64,000 bases of DNA from Hexactinellida sp. DTS-2022 (taxonomy: Eukaryota > Porifera > Hexactinellida): contig JAPNXP010000002.1 of NCBI GenBank assembly GCA_028753945.1, positions 12,152,001 through 12,216,000 of the forward strand, read 5' to 3'. The translations under genes and the position numbers were made by a program. The notes under the pieces are model-generated. The model ran no database searches. It saw nothing but the letters and a program-made list of their open reading frames with translations, and was not told the DNA's origin. Each line of letters opens with the position of its first letter. Position 1 is the first letter of the stretch. This document shows positions 10,624-21,689 of the stretch, piece after piece.

Positions 10624-10881
10624 TATTTAAATTCTGAGAGGTTCTATATATCATATTCGGATGTTCCCATATAGTTACAAAACATATTCAGGTCTACCAT
10701 TACTAATAATTGAGATACAGAAGTGTCCTCTATTTCACAAAGGCCTTCGACAGTATCCATAGTCCACATTTTGATAACACTGAATAGGCCGTAGGTCACG
10801 TATCAACTAATTTAAAAAATATTTCCGCCAAAGCCACCCTCCCTAAATTGAAATATAAAACTTAATTACGTACGTATAATA

Positions 10882-11183
10882 CAGTAGAAGCTCGTTAGTA
10901 ATAACACGGTTAATACAGTCCCTTAACTCCCTTCAAAGCCTTTTCAACACAATGGTATTGCTTAATACGAATACCTGTGTAAGTCGCTTTGGGACACTAG
11001 CCCTTTAGACACCTTTTCCTAAAGTCCTAACGTGTTAGGGACACAGTCCCCATATCGCTAATATTTCAATCCCAGGGTCCCAAACGCTAGCGATTTAGGG
11101 ACGCGGTCCCTTAAACGCTGTGGTCCCCATAGCGAGCTTACACCGGATAAGCCGAACTAACGCATTTTGATGGTCCCCTGGCT
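10882..11183. mobile_element. pogo-like MITE copy (right end missing)
   Basis: Starts TA-CAGTAGAAGCTCGTTAG at 10882 and shares its body (motifs CAACACAAT, TCCCCATATCGCTAAT, GATGGTCCCCTGGC) with 47790-48053, which keeps the opposite end. Multiple GGGAC/GTCCC motifs are present. Here the right end is lost at the join to the next repeat. Confidence 0.7.
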
Positions 11184-12132
11184 GGTATTTACCCGGCCAA
11201 AAGTATTTGAAAATCCGAAATTTGGGCCACAAGTGGCTGATGACAAGGGTGCATATACCTATTCAATATCAACATAACATGACCTGAAATTATTAAGTTT
11301 TCAAAGTTTATAAAGATAGTATGATATTTGAACTAACTCGTTTCAATGTAGTATCATTTGTGTTCCTGTCAATGGGCCACTTGTGACACAAGTGGTACAA
11401 AAACCTGCGTGTATCGCCGATGCAGGCAGAATATATCCTACCACCCACTTAGATAATTTATCGAAAGTGGAGAAATACACCTTACACGGTTTTGAACAGA
11501 AGATCAAATTTACTAACAAGTAGCGCCTACCATGATGCTATAGTTTATATACGAGGACGTGTCAAGCTATAGTCATCATAGGGATACCATAATGACCAAT
11601 TTTCAGGGAGGAAAAGAAACGAGAACTTAATTTGCATTTCCTGGAATTCTTTAACGTTTTTTCAGGCTGAGTGTAGAGCTGAGAAAATAATTCATCTTCC
11701 GAAGAGTCGAGTCTACTGTGCATGTGATAAATTGAGAATAGTAGGAGAGAAATCCTTGTAGAAAAAGATTCACACGTGCAATGTTGCGAAATTTATCGCC
11801 ACCATTGGGAACCGGTGTTCTCTTCTCTGCAAATTGCACGAATAAAGTTTGTCTGAGTGATCTGGTATCTGGTGCATCTTGAAATGCGCAAACCGGTCAT
11901 CTGATTTGCAGTTATATTTTGCAGTTATTTGATTTGCAGTTACACTTTGCAACCGAACAACTACGTAGTGGCATATTTTTCACTTAGTAGCTAGCATAAC
12001 CACTAGAAAGTCAAAACATTTATGACATACAAGAGTGTAATAATTCGTAAACAGAATTTAGATGAAAATTTATACTTCGTTTACTTGAAACTAATCGTAT
12101 CGTGACCAAATACAAACATAATGGGTGTACAG
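11184..12132 (-). mobile_element. P-type (family C) relic carrying a THAP exon, copy 1
   Basis: About 940 bp that are colinear with 48062-48998 (same GGCCAAAAGTATTT start, CACAAGTGGC motifs, and GGGTGTACAG at the end). The 48-kb copy is inside a complete P-type MITE; this one is truncated and is fused at 12133 to a family A terminus. The minus-strand THAP exon is described separately. Confidence 0.65.
11651..11974 (-). pseudogene. THAP zinc-finger exon of a P-type transposase, copy 1
   Basis: From an ATG at 11974 the minus strand reads MPLRSCSVAKC, close to the THAP start MPLRSCSAPNC of the copy at 48847, followed after an internal short duplication and a stop by DRFAHFKMHQ. THAP fingers are C2CH DNA-binding modules at the N-terminus of P-element transposases. 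The duplication of AACTGCAAAT-like sequence near 11905-11945 breaks the frame. Confidence 0.55.
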
Positions 12133-12365
12133 CGTGACCTTCGATATATAAGGCCATACAACTGAGTATACTTTTCTGGACCATGGATTACTTAATGTCC
12201 ATTGATAAATAGGTTATTTATATTTATCTCCATAACTAGTAATGATAGACTTATAAATGTATTATAACTATATAGTAAATGGGTATCAAGGTATACATAG
12301 CATCCTTCAGAATTGTGCTATTTCACCATATGAATACGTAATCGCTATTTTGGAATCACATAATG
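12133..12365. repeat. Family A terminal fragment
   Basis: Begins CGTGACCTTCGATATATAAGG at 12133 and follows the outer part of a family A arm (GGACCATGGATTACTT, then TCAAGGTATACATAGCA) before losing similarity near 12365. Only one end is present. Confidence 0.65.
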
Positions 12366-12885
12366 AATTTCTCCATCCTGAAAATTTATTTTTTGTTTTG
12401 CCTAATCCCGTGATGTCTTCTATATTTTCCACTTATGACGAGGGGCACAGTTACGGAGTAACTGGATCCTATTCGCAAGGTTGGTGTGGCTAACCGTTCT
12501 GTATTTATGGATAACATTCGATTCCTCCATATGGTTTACCGACCTACAAACCGCCCATGTTTTACAGTTAACCAGTTAGCCAGCTAACCGAATCCAGCCT
12601 TGCTCTGCGGTAGTACCTGGATCTGAATTTTTACCCTCCTTATACACTTTAATACGAAGGTTTGGTAGAGAGATGTTGTCCAATAAGAGAAGTAATTGAA
12701 CTCTGAAATAATTCGAAATTAGACTAGTGTAGATGTTAGAAAGAGAGAGTAGTAGAGACTCCTTATCACGCAATATATTCGCCCTCGTGCCCAGTCTAGT
12801 ACTGGCATATCGTGAGTTAGTTTTCGGAGTACCTGCTTAAGTGGATAATTCTTGAGATAGATGTCGTTAAGTTGGTTGAAATCAC
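12366..12885. other. Non-coding spacer
   Basis: No gene seen. A weak inverted repeat around GGCTAACCG at 12488-12595 is the only structure noticed. Confidence 0.35.
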
Positions 12886-13491
12886 TAGGGATGGGACAGA
12901 GCTCCGCATGATTTATCAACTTCGCCTTTACATCCAAATCCGCGTAGTTTAAAAATCTCGCATCCGCCTTACATCTGCATCCGCGTAGTTTATGAATTTC
13001 ACACCCGTCCCCTCCCAATTACAGTCTGTTCTCTCTAATAGTCCATTTCTCCACTTATCTAATAGTCCACTTCCCTAATTGTCTAACATAATTTTGTTAT
13101 TCACTACTAGTTTAATTGCACAGTTTTTGTATGCAATATTGTTCTCTAATTATCCATTCTCTAAATCCATTTCTCTTATAGTCTACTTCAGTTAATGTCT
13201 AAATGGGTACCCTTTGTCTACAGGTGGACTCTTAGAAAGGCCAGATATGCTTACTACTTACACAGTTCATACTCCCTAATAGTCTGCTGTGCATTCATTT
13301 GCATGTATTTGTGTGGGAATTAAACTTTGTTCGCCTAATCCCTGTTTCATATACGAGAGTCCACTGTATAGTAATAGTACTAAATAAAATATTGTAAAAA
13401 TGGAAGCCAATAGGTTTGAGTTAAAAATTTTGCATTCGCATGCACATCCGTATTCGCGGATGTGGAAAAATTCGCATCCGCCCCATCCCTA
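12886..13491. mobile_element. hAT-type MITE with duplication GAAATCAC
   Basis: Ends TAGGGATGGG and CCCATCCCTA, exact 8-bp duplication at 12878-12885 and 13492-13499. The interior near both ends is built of CGCATCCGC-like motifs. A pogo-like MITE (13022-13366) is nested inside. Confidence 0.88.
13022..13366. mobile_element. mariner/pogo-like MITE nested in the hAT MITE
   Basis: Ends CAGTCTGTTCTCT and, reverse complement, CAGTGGACTCTCG between TA dinucleotides; interior rich in CTAATAGTCCA-type repeats. Confidence 0.65.
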
Positions 13492-13849
13492 GAAATCACC
13501 CATTAGCATAACGCCTGCGTGAGAATGATTTATAGAGGTATCATCAACACCGGCGGCAATATGATTAATAGTACTATGTGTAATTGCATGCATTACACAC
13601 CAAGTATCCCGCTAACAAGCGAATTTTAATATTACAAGACTGATTATAATATGATATATTTCTAATTTGCTTAAGGAAATAAATATAAATTTTCTAAATT
13701 GGACCTGTTATAACAGATTTGGACCGGGATAAGTTTGGGCTCCCTTTAATTATATCGACTCTCTATTAATCATTAACCATTGGCAGAGAGACATGTTGTG
13801 TCAATACATTGTCATCAGCGTCATCCTAGTTGAAACTAAGCTAAATAGA

Positions 13850-14095
13850 GGTTAAAGTGGGTGTTACCGTGCCCTCTGGATAAAAAAAATATTTGGATAT
13901 TTACATTATTTAATATGGACTTGTTACTCTATTGGTTCCATGAATGGTTACAAATCGATATCTGGGTATCTCGCAATCAAATTTTTTCAGGGGGGCAGAG
14001 CCTCCCTGAACCCACAATGGGTCGATCGCTACACTCGCTCAGCGCCCTCACAACTTCAACCTCATACTTGGAAAAAAAATTCCGCCCATGCTCAT
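13850..14095. repeat. hAT-type MITE fragment related to 42814-43111
   Basis: Shares GTTACCGTGCCCTCTG, ATCGATATCTGGGTATCTCG and CCTCATACTTG with 42814-43111 and with 63313-63601. The left terminus is missing. It interrupts a family D repeat, which resumes at 14096. Confidence 0.6.
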
Positions 14096-14360
14096 AAGTA
14101 TAATCAAATTCCTTATCGAATTTAACTGGTAACGATATTTATACTGTAAAATATGAAATTAATGAAGCCAATGACCTTCAAAAATCTAATATTCTTGTAT
14201 AATCCGTTCACAAATTATTACTATATCCAATAATGATTTCACTGTAACCAATAAAATTTGTATGTGATTTGCTCGGGGATACACCTAAAGCGGTAAATTA
14301 TCACTATATCCAATATATCACTATATCCAATATCACTGTATCCATTATATATGAAAGTAT
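14096..14360. repeat. Family D (mariner-type MITE) fragment
   Basis: Carries the family landmarks TTTGCTCGGGGA, CACCTAAAGC and repeated TATCACTATATCCAA, as at 27190-27821. The right terminus is not present. Confidence 0.6.
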
Positions 14361-15312
14361 CGAGTTCTTGTACCGGGAAACCATGAACGCAATTATATTT
14401 AGTACAATTTATAAAAGTAGATGTTTTCAATTTCAAATTGTAGTAATTTTGGCATACAGTCAAATCGCTTTTTTTTTTTTAATCTTTGCAAATAAAATTC
14501 CGATAGTTGGAATAAACCTATCGTAAATACAACAAAATTGGAATTTCTTATGCATTAGAATAAATAGTTAGTTCGAATAAACCGGTGCTAGAAAAATCTG
14601 TTTCGATTGTATATACCAACAGAGCTAATATAATGTACATTTTTGCACCTCTTCTGTTTTTGCCAATGTGAATATTTTACAGAGATGCCATATAATTTTA
14701 ATTAAAGGGAGCTCAAGATTAGGCCTGACAAAATTTGCTAATATGTCGGAGAAATCAAAAATTGGTCCGGCCGGACCAAATATTTCATAAAAATTATATT
14801 ATATATTGGAAAAATTGATCTCAATGTATTTTATATTCCCCTATCACCCTATCACTTTAATACAATCAAGACAAACAAACAAACAAACTAAAATCTCCCA
14901 CTTTGGAAATGAACTTATAACTCTCATGTCTATTGTTCCCATAAGCATAATGTCTTACTTGAGGAGATTTCACTAGAGAAAATCATTGAAAAATCTATCT
15001 TATTGTTGCTGAGCAAGCCCAACATGCAGCAACAGAAAGTACTGGGGAAGTGCGGAGTAATGTTTAAATGGGATTTCGCATCTGAGAGGGGCATACTTTG
15101 GGCACAGCAGGGCAAAGGCCTATTATATCACACTAATTTTAAAATATCAATAAGCACAGTATTATCTTCTATAAGCATTCCGAAAAACTCTTGCTCCACA
15201 CAATTAGCCCACTTTGAAATGCTAGATAAATAAATGTTTATGTTTATGTAATTATTAGTTGGCTATTTAATACGCTTTAGTTTTCTTATTTTATGTCTGA
15301 TTAATTGTTTAG
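14361..15312. other. Non-coding; end of an upstream SF3B1 intron
   Basis: No coding or repeat structure I can support. Because 15313 starts inside SF3B1 at a splice acceptor, this stretch, and by implication more of the DNA upstream, should be SF3B1 intron. I found no exon for the preceding part of the protein in 1-15312. Confidence 0.5.
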
Positions 15313-16020
15313 GTGATTGATCGAATTCTCTACAAACTCGATGACCTTGTAAGACCATTTGTGCATAAAATACTTGTTGTCATAGAGCCACTCTTAATTG
15401 ATGAAGACTATTTTGCTCGGGTAGAAGGTAGAGAAATAATTTCTAATTTAGCAAAGGCAGCAGGATTGGCAACGATGATTTCGACTATGAGACCTGATAT
15501 TGACAACATCGATGAATATGTTCGGAATACTACAGCTAGAGCATTTGCTGTTGTAGCATCTGCACTTGGAATACCTTCACTTCTGCCATTTTTGAAGGCT
15601 GTTTGCCGAAGTAAGAAATCTTGGCAAGCTCGACACACTGGCATAAAGATTGTTCAACAAATTGCGATATTAATGGGCTGTGCTATTTTGCCTTATTTAA
15701 AAAATTTAGTTGAAATAATTGAACGAGGGCTCGTGGACGAGCAACAGAAGGTTAGAACAATAACCGCACTAGCTTTAGCAGCTCTTGCTGAGGCTGCTAC
15801 TCCTTATGGTATTGAATCATTTGATAGTGTACTAGTTCCTCTATGGAAAGGAATACGAACTCATAGAGGAAAAGGTTTGGCAGCTTTTTTAAAAGCAATC
15901 GGATTTTTAATTCCATTGATGGACAATGAATCAAGTAAATATTATACTCGAGAAGTGATGCTAATTCTTGTTCGTGAATTTACAAGTCCAGATGAGGAAA
16001 CAAAAAAAATTGTCCTAAAA
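15313..16020 (+). CDS. SF3B1: SF3B1 exon: HEAT repeats spanning human residues about 555-790
   Basis: A 708-bp, phase-0 exon preceded by a pyrimidine-rich tract and TTTAG at 15308-15312, and followed by GTCAGT. Its 236 residues align without gaps to the human SF3B1 HEAT superhelix from [15 protein letters not shown] to [11 protein letters not shown]3B1 is the scaffold of the SF3b complex in U2 snRNP, clamping the branch-point/U2 duplex with PHF5A in the spliceosome. Positions equivalent to human R625, H662, K666 and K700, which are cancer hotspots, are all the normal residues here ([21 protein letters not shown]). Conservation and lack of any stop point to a working gene under strong selection. 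The first codon is GTG (Val); no initiation is implied. Confidence 0.97.
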
Positions 16021-16459
16021 GTCAGTACTTTTTTTATTTAACGGTGACTTTCTTTTACAAATTCTCATCCCTATTAAGGAGACTCGAAATTCAGTATCGT
16101 TAATAGGGATTATAATTTGTTCTATAAATACTTAAGACTAATTCACATTAACTTATCTTCTCTATTATAATTAATTACCAAGCGGAGTTGTAAAAACAAG
16201 TTGTCTTTTTGACCAATACTGTAACGTCAACCGTGACCTTCGTTATAAAAGGCATATTCACAACTTGATAATTTTGGACCTTGGATGTGTCCGAAGTCCA
16301 TATCATATCACGATTCTTTAGTCTAAATTAATCCCCCTCAATTCATTAAGTAGTGAATATTTGTCTAATCAAACTTTCAAAAGTAAGACGTAAGTGGAAA
16401 AACAAGAGAGAGTAAACTAACAAATTGGAGTTAAAATATACAGAATAAATATTCAGTTA

Positions 16460-19400
16460 CTAATTGGACTTCAATTTCTTTATCTTGCTGACATTATCAC
16501 TGTAGGATGCCCTAAGTGCGTTCATGTTTTTTGTGTTATTAGACAAGATAAAATTAGAGGTAACTGTAACTAGTTTGCGTAATATCTTCCATCCAACATT
16601 TTCACAACCGGGGCACGTATATGTCCATGTTTCGCTTTGATGAATTTCAACTAAAAGGATTGTTAGTTCTACAAGTATTGGTAGAGATGGTCCGATGAGG
16701 AACTCTTCCCATAATTCATGGCTATTCTCTATCTTTCTGAAGGTTGACCATATAATCAAGATGGCATTAATAACTTCATTTCAGGCCATTTAAGTGATCC
16801 ACGGTCAATAATTTGCACAATCTTGTACTTTCAGGAGCTTCTTCAACTTGCAAATCTTTTTCTTCTGTTAAAGCGAGACGGCATTCACTGCAGTTTTGAG
16901 ACTTCAGGAGATATTTATGAACAGCATAACCGGTATTGAATACGATATTATTTACATCGGCATCGATATCCTCAGCATCTTGTAGTTGTGATAGGTAGTG
17001 TTCCAAATTGAGTGAAGTGTCTACGTTATAGTCAAATGAAGAGAATGTATCTAAGAACTCTTTAATTGGGAACGTATCCATCGACCATTATCTGGGTATA
17101 AGTTTGATGATGTAGACAGCTTGATTCGACGCTCAGTCTCCAATATTTGACAATATGTGATGTGGTAATGTGCCCCTGCCATCATTCGGTAAAGACCAAA
17201 GTGGTGTTCTAAGGGATCAGTTTGTAGGAAAGATGAAAGAACGAATGAAAATCCACGATTATGAGTTAATTAAGTGGTTTACATTTTTTGGTAATTCCAG
17301 GCAAGAATGACGAAACTAGTGAATGTCTGGGCACTCAGTTTGCCGGTTTTCTCTGGAAATGTTTTCCATCGTTCGAGCCAGTCTACAATTCTACCGAGAT
17401 AATGATATCTCGAATCGTTGTTAACCAATGGTAGAGATAGCTCATCATTCAATCTAATCCCTTTATTCGGGGTGTTGATATTGAAATTTTCCCAAACGTT
17501 TGAGATAATTGTAACGAAATCAGCTGTATCGTATTTAAACTTGAGCCGTGAAGAATTCTGAATTGTTAGTGCAGCAGCGGTTGATTCATTAAAAACTCGA
17601 TGAGCTAAACTAACATTTTGGCGTTCTAAACTTGATGGCCAGCATGATTTTGCTTTAAGACGATGAGCGAGTTTTGCTACAGAGTACTGTTCACTTCGAT
17701 AAATTTGACGAATGTCTTCGAACAGTGCTTTGCTGTTGTTGGAGAAATCGTCAATGCTGGGATAAAGAAAAGTACGGTTGTAATCATGCTGATTCAACCA
17801 ATTATTTCGAATGCTCTTTAATATACAGTATGTACAAAATCGAAAAGTAGAACTATTGACTGCTCCGGATTGAAAGGATGAGGACAATAGTCTCTAATAC
17901 ACCAGTTGGTGAAAATAACTTGAAGAGAGAAACATTCATAGGATAATTACCCGTACAAATGACCTCAGCCATTAGATTGGACTTTTCAATATTATTAATA
18001 ACGGACTTGATTATTGGATACAGTTCAGAAGCTGATTATTTATAACAAGGAAGTAGTCGAACAACACTTGACCATTTCTTATATAAGCTTGAAACCATTA
18101 TCGCGAAAACGGTTTTCGCAGGATTGTCTGGTTGCATAGATTAACCGATTATCTTTCCACCTTATAGGTATACCGTATTGCCTTGAATAGTAGCCGGGGC
18201 GATTATTGATTTCAAGCCCCATTTAGGCCCAAGAAAATGTTATGATTTTCGAGAATGGCGAATATTTGTGGAATATAATCATTGGAGAGAGTCAATAATT
18301 GTAGGGAGGCGATTATTTGATATCAACGGTTATTCTAGGTGGTGTCAAAAAATAATTAGGAACTATTTTTGGGGGGCGATTATTCAAGGGGGGCGATTAT
18401 TCGAGGGGGGGCTACTATTCAAGGAAATACGGTACTCCGATTTTACATGGACTTCATCCATCTGCAGAATCACACTCCGTTCCATATTATTGAAATCTAA
18501 GGTGGATTGTTGAAGAATACGCGTGAATTCACTGTCTAAACCAATATTGGAGTATAGTCGTTGAAGAGTTGAATGATGCGGTAAAGAAATATAATCCAGA
18601 GATTGAAGATATCTGTAACATGCTGGCGAAATTAGCTGACACTGTAATGACATTACCAGAGTAATTAGATTATACCTCCGATCATTTTTGGGTACAAGAA
18701 GGTTTTCCAATTGGTTAAATATGAATTGTAGATGCGCTAAAATATTTGATCGATTGGTATTATCATGGACTAGTTGGACGAAATCATTCTCTTTCTCAAT
18801 ATTACTACTGCAGTACGTAGCTGATTGGTTGCATTAGTTATTAGCTGTCGAACAGATTGAGGGATTTGTGAAGATACTTGTTCAACGTGCTCCAATTTCT
18901 CTAGAATATCCTCGATTTGTCTAACATCAGTTATCGTATTAAGAGCGAGTTTAACTTGTTGGTTGTTTGCAAATGCTTTGACAACTAAAGATTCATTAAT
19001 GGAGAGGGAATATTCAATAGTTGGTATCGAATCCAAAATTTTTGGCTTGATGAAATATATCATAGTTTCACTAGAAGCCCATAACAAGCAATCCTTCGGC
19101 AATCTTGCAGGATTTATTTTAACTCGCAAGTCTTGTAGCGTTAGTAGACGAAACTTAACATTCTCTGTTTCACGTTGTTCCAGACTTTGCTGAAGAACCA
19201 TTGAAAAGAAGTTCTGCTCCTTGGTACGTTTGTCCAAGCGGGTTAGAGACAAAATTATGGGCAATTTTTATGATGGGCAATTTTGCAAAAACAGAGGGAC
19301 AGCGTCTTTCCGAAGTTTGGGTACTTCTCGTTTTTGTGTCGTAGTTGTACCATCTGCTTGTAGAATCGAATAGGTAGTTTCGATGTCCACTTCAGAGAAA

Positions 19401-19570
19401 TGTTTTGCACAAACATGTATATTCAGTAAGTCTTCGACTCCTTCTCTACAAAGTGCCTTCAGCCACTACTGAACTAGCTCAGGTTGTCCTCTCGGGAGTT
19501 TAATAACTGGTGTCTAGGGTTCACCTACGTAATTCCTTCTAAATCCAGGTGCTGAACACCTATTAGACAT
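16460..19570 (-). pseudogene. THAP/P-type transposase (decayed)
   Basis: From an ATG at 19570 the minus strand reads MSNRCSAPGFRRNY, a THAP start in which the second Cys of the finger is Phe, then after stops VCAKHFSEVDI and LRKDAVP, which end a C2CH THAP domain. Then come a long Leu/Gln-rich stretch (19264-18770, probable coiled coil), the catalytic-domain block QMDEVHVKSEY, and ILKSIRNNWLNQHD, a hallmark of P-element transposases. The C-terminal part continues at 17081-16776 and 16759-16460. Stops and frameshifts separate all of these, and a MITE cuts the QMDE region. P transposases are GTP-dependent nuclear enzymes that bind subterminal sites through THAP; this copy cannot make one. Confidence 0.8.
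18173..18432. mobile_element. mariner-class MITE, CCGTATT ends, TA duplication
   Basis: 260 bp with ends CCGTATTGCCTTGAATAGTA and, reverse complement, CCGTATTTCCTTGAATAGTA, flanked by TA. A second copy lies at 60461-60725. It carries GGGGCGATTATT repeats near the right end and breaks the THAP/P transposase. Confidence 0.85.
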
Positions 19571-19956
19571 AGCAATCTAAATTGGAAATTATTAAATAAA
19601 TATGAAAATTTAAAAGAATAATAGCATACAGAACTCAAGAGGTAAGCGAAAAGTTGGTATACTACATAGCAAGTTTCAAAATAAATAGAAAACTGAAAGC
19701 TCTGAGAGTGAGTGCATAGTAATCGAACTTGCATTAAAATGTACAATTTCTATACTAATGCCAAAACAATAGTAAAATATTATGGTTGTACACATATTGT
19801 TATAATCTACCCACAAAATTTCTAACGAGGAAATTTATATAGGTTGCCATATATACCATTTATGGGCCAGTAGTATATAATGGACTTCGGACACATCCAT
19901 GGTCCCAAATTATCAAGTTGTGAACAGGCCTTTTATAACGAAGGTCACGCGTCAAC

Positions 19957-20562
19957 TTATTTCTCCAACCCAATAAACTTGAATACATATCATACCTATT
20001 GGTTATAGGATTATTATAATTCCTGATTTAGTTAACAATAATTCTCCATCTGTCTGGTATGATCGAACACAGCACTGGGCCAAACCGACAGAGTTTAACT
20101 TGAACTCATGATTTAAATAATTTCTTGTGTACCCATTTATCGTCTCACGATGACAGTATTGATATATTTCACTACTTAAAAAAGGATGACAATAATTGGA
20201 ACCCCTTGTGAAAAAGCCCGAAGTTGTACTGCATACATTAATAATTGAGCAGAATTATCATATTGTATTTTAATTCAAGCATGCTTGGTCCTCTACTAAA
20301 ATTACAAGTCAATCCAGCTATCCTGAATGCATTTCTCACGGAAAATTTCATACACTTACATATCTAATGAACATCAAATTTACTGTCATTATTATTTAAC
20401 TAATAATCCCTTAATTACATCCTTTAAGTGTATATTATTGAATAATTCATAATTATGATCTCGAATCATGTTAAATATTTATATAATTTCTGTTATATAA
20501 GTACAGTCAATGGGCGAGAGTATTCGACCATCCATTTATTTACAACAAGCTGCTCGCACGCG
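19957..20562. other. Intronic spacer with a mariner-like terminus
   Basis: No gene. At 20501 a terminus TACAGTCAATGGGCGAGAG followed by TATTCGACCA resembles the left end of the 10144-10623 MITE; its partner end was not found. Confidence 0.35.
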
Positions 20563-20728
20563 CATAGGCGTCGTAAACCGTCCGGGTGCCCGGAAATGTC
20601 CGGGCGGGCCGAAGGGATTGTCCCCATGATACTAACACTATACTCCGAGTTTACCCGGAGTTTACCCGGACATTACCCGGAATTTCCGGGCGGCCCGATG
20701 GATTGACCGTTGCATTTACGACGCTATG
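20563..20728. mobile_element. Small GC-rich hAT-type MITE with duplication CGCACGCG
   Basis: 166 bp; ends CATAGGCGTCGTAAA and TTTACGACGCTATG; exact 8-bp duplication at 20555-20562 and 20729-20736. The interior is built of CCCGGA/TCCGGG motifs, far richer in GC than the intron around it. Confidence 0.92.
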
Positions 20729-20736
20729 CGCACGCG

Positions 20737-21302
20737 TTACGTGCTTTCTTACAAATTGCACTCGGGCTTGCGCACCCATTTGTATTTCAACACATGACTT
20801 TTCAAATTTAATGCGGGTTGCACTTAATTAAATAATGAGGACTGATAGTAACGGCCAAGTTGATGCAGTCGCGTGAATTGAACGAAAACTTTTCTAGACA
20901 TGCTAGAATCGAGAGATACTCTAAAAGACTTAATGCAAATTGAGTAATTAGGCGCATTACTGACCTCAAAATGAATTTAGTCCCGCAGGAAACATTGCGG
21001 TTATGTGAAATCCTAATCAGCGTCGGTATTGTTGAATATTTAGCTGATTAGAACTGACAATTTTCTGGATATTAGAGCTTGTCCGTGTATAATAATATAC
21101 CGACTCCATATAGAAAATGAGACATCACTAAGGAATGAACTGTACAACTCTGTGTACCCCTGACTTTTTCCTGTGGATAAATTATTTCTTTTGTTTCGTA
21201 ATTTTTGATTTAATTTTTTGAGGTTTTGTCACCTTTTGAATTTTTGAAGTTTATTCTAGATATAGTATCCCCCACCCCCTGCCAAATTCAATCAATTCTG
21301 TA
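20737..21302. other. Intronic spacer with a diverged direct repeat
   Basis: About 20895-20985 is loosely repeated at 21488-21580 (shared ACTTAATGCA, AATTAGGC, GAGGTCAAAA-like blocks). No gene seen. Confidence 0.4.
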
Positions 21303-21433
21303 CTGTGGCGGCGCCAGGGGGCCATGCCCCCCTCTTTTGAGCCTGCCCCCCCTAGAATAACAATGTTGTACATTGTGGCCCCCCTGAAATCCCCCCAGAG
21401 CTCCCCTATCTGAAGATCCTGGCGCCGCCTCTG
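21303..21433. mobile_element. 131-bp hAT-type MITE with duplication ATTCTGTA
   Basis: Ends CTGTGGCGGCGCCAGG and CCTGGCGCCGCCTCTG; exact duplication at 21295-21302 and 21434-21441. Interior carries runs of C on the plus strand. Confidence 0.92.
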
Positions 21434-21650
21434 ATTCTGTACAAACTATAAAACTTTTCATCCAAGTGGGGGCATAAAAAACTTATCTAAGTGCTCGAAA
21501 TCGAGACATACTTCCATAGACTTAATGCACAATGTTCAAATTAGGCACTTGTGAGCGAGGTCAAAACTAAATCTAGGTGCGCTGAAATTTTTGCTTAGAT
21601 TAGTACCTGTTTACTAGTCATTATCTTAAATAGATGGCAAAGTACTTTTT

Positions 21651-21685
21651 ACTGTGCCGACTATACTATAGTATAGTGGCACAGT
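21651..21685. repeat. Near-perfect 35-bp hairpin, ACTGTGCC...GGCACAGT
   Basis: Two inverted copies of ACTGTGCCGACTATACTA meet with almost no loop. A near twin lies at 25028-25061. It looks like two transposon ends joined with the interior gone. Confidence 0.8.
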
Positions 21686-21689
21686 ATTG

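Larger units (their letters stand above)
6998..10800. mobile_element. Long palindromic (foldback) element with P-type ends, family A
   Basis: The two ends read CGTGACCTACG inwards from 6998 and from 10800, and 7-bp flanks TATTAAC (6991-6997) and TATCAAC (10801-10807) agree at 6 of 7 positions. After removing a MULE (7020-9269) and a mariner MITE (10144-10623) the remainder is two arms of about 0.5 kb meeting at a short loop near 9780-9810. Translating either arm gives the same 67-residue string with two differences, so the arms are nearly identical. No transposase is encoded by the arms. The termini match the 16232-19949 THAP/P relic, which is the likely source of transposase. Confidence 0.8.
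16232..19949 (-). mobile_element. THAP/P-element transposon relic, family A, 7-bp duplication CGTCAAC
   Basis: Inverted repeats of about 70 bp begin CGTGACCTTCGTTATAAAAG at both ends. The flanks 16225-16231 and 19950-19956 are both CGTCAAC. The 3718-bp interior encodes a decayed THAP-type transposase on the minus strand, opposite to SF3B1. A CCGTATTGCC-type MITE (18173-18432) has inserted into the gene. This is the only copy here that pairs family A termini with transposase sequence, so it identifies the palindromic elements as its non-autonomous relatives. Confidence 0.9.

Noticed and set aside
10322..10654. 110-codon minus-strand frame
   Set aside because: Spans the border of the mariner MITE and the palindrome arm; a chance frame.
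15003..15233. Open frame just before the SF3B1 exon as a possible preceding exon
   Set aside because: It does not resemble the SF3B1 region expected there and lacks a donor in a suitable phase.
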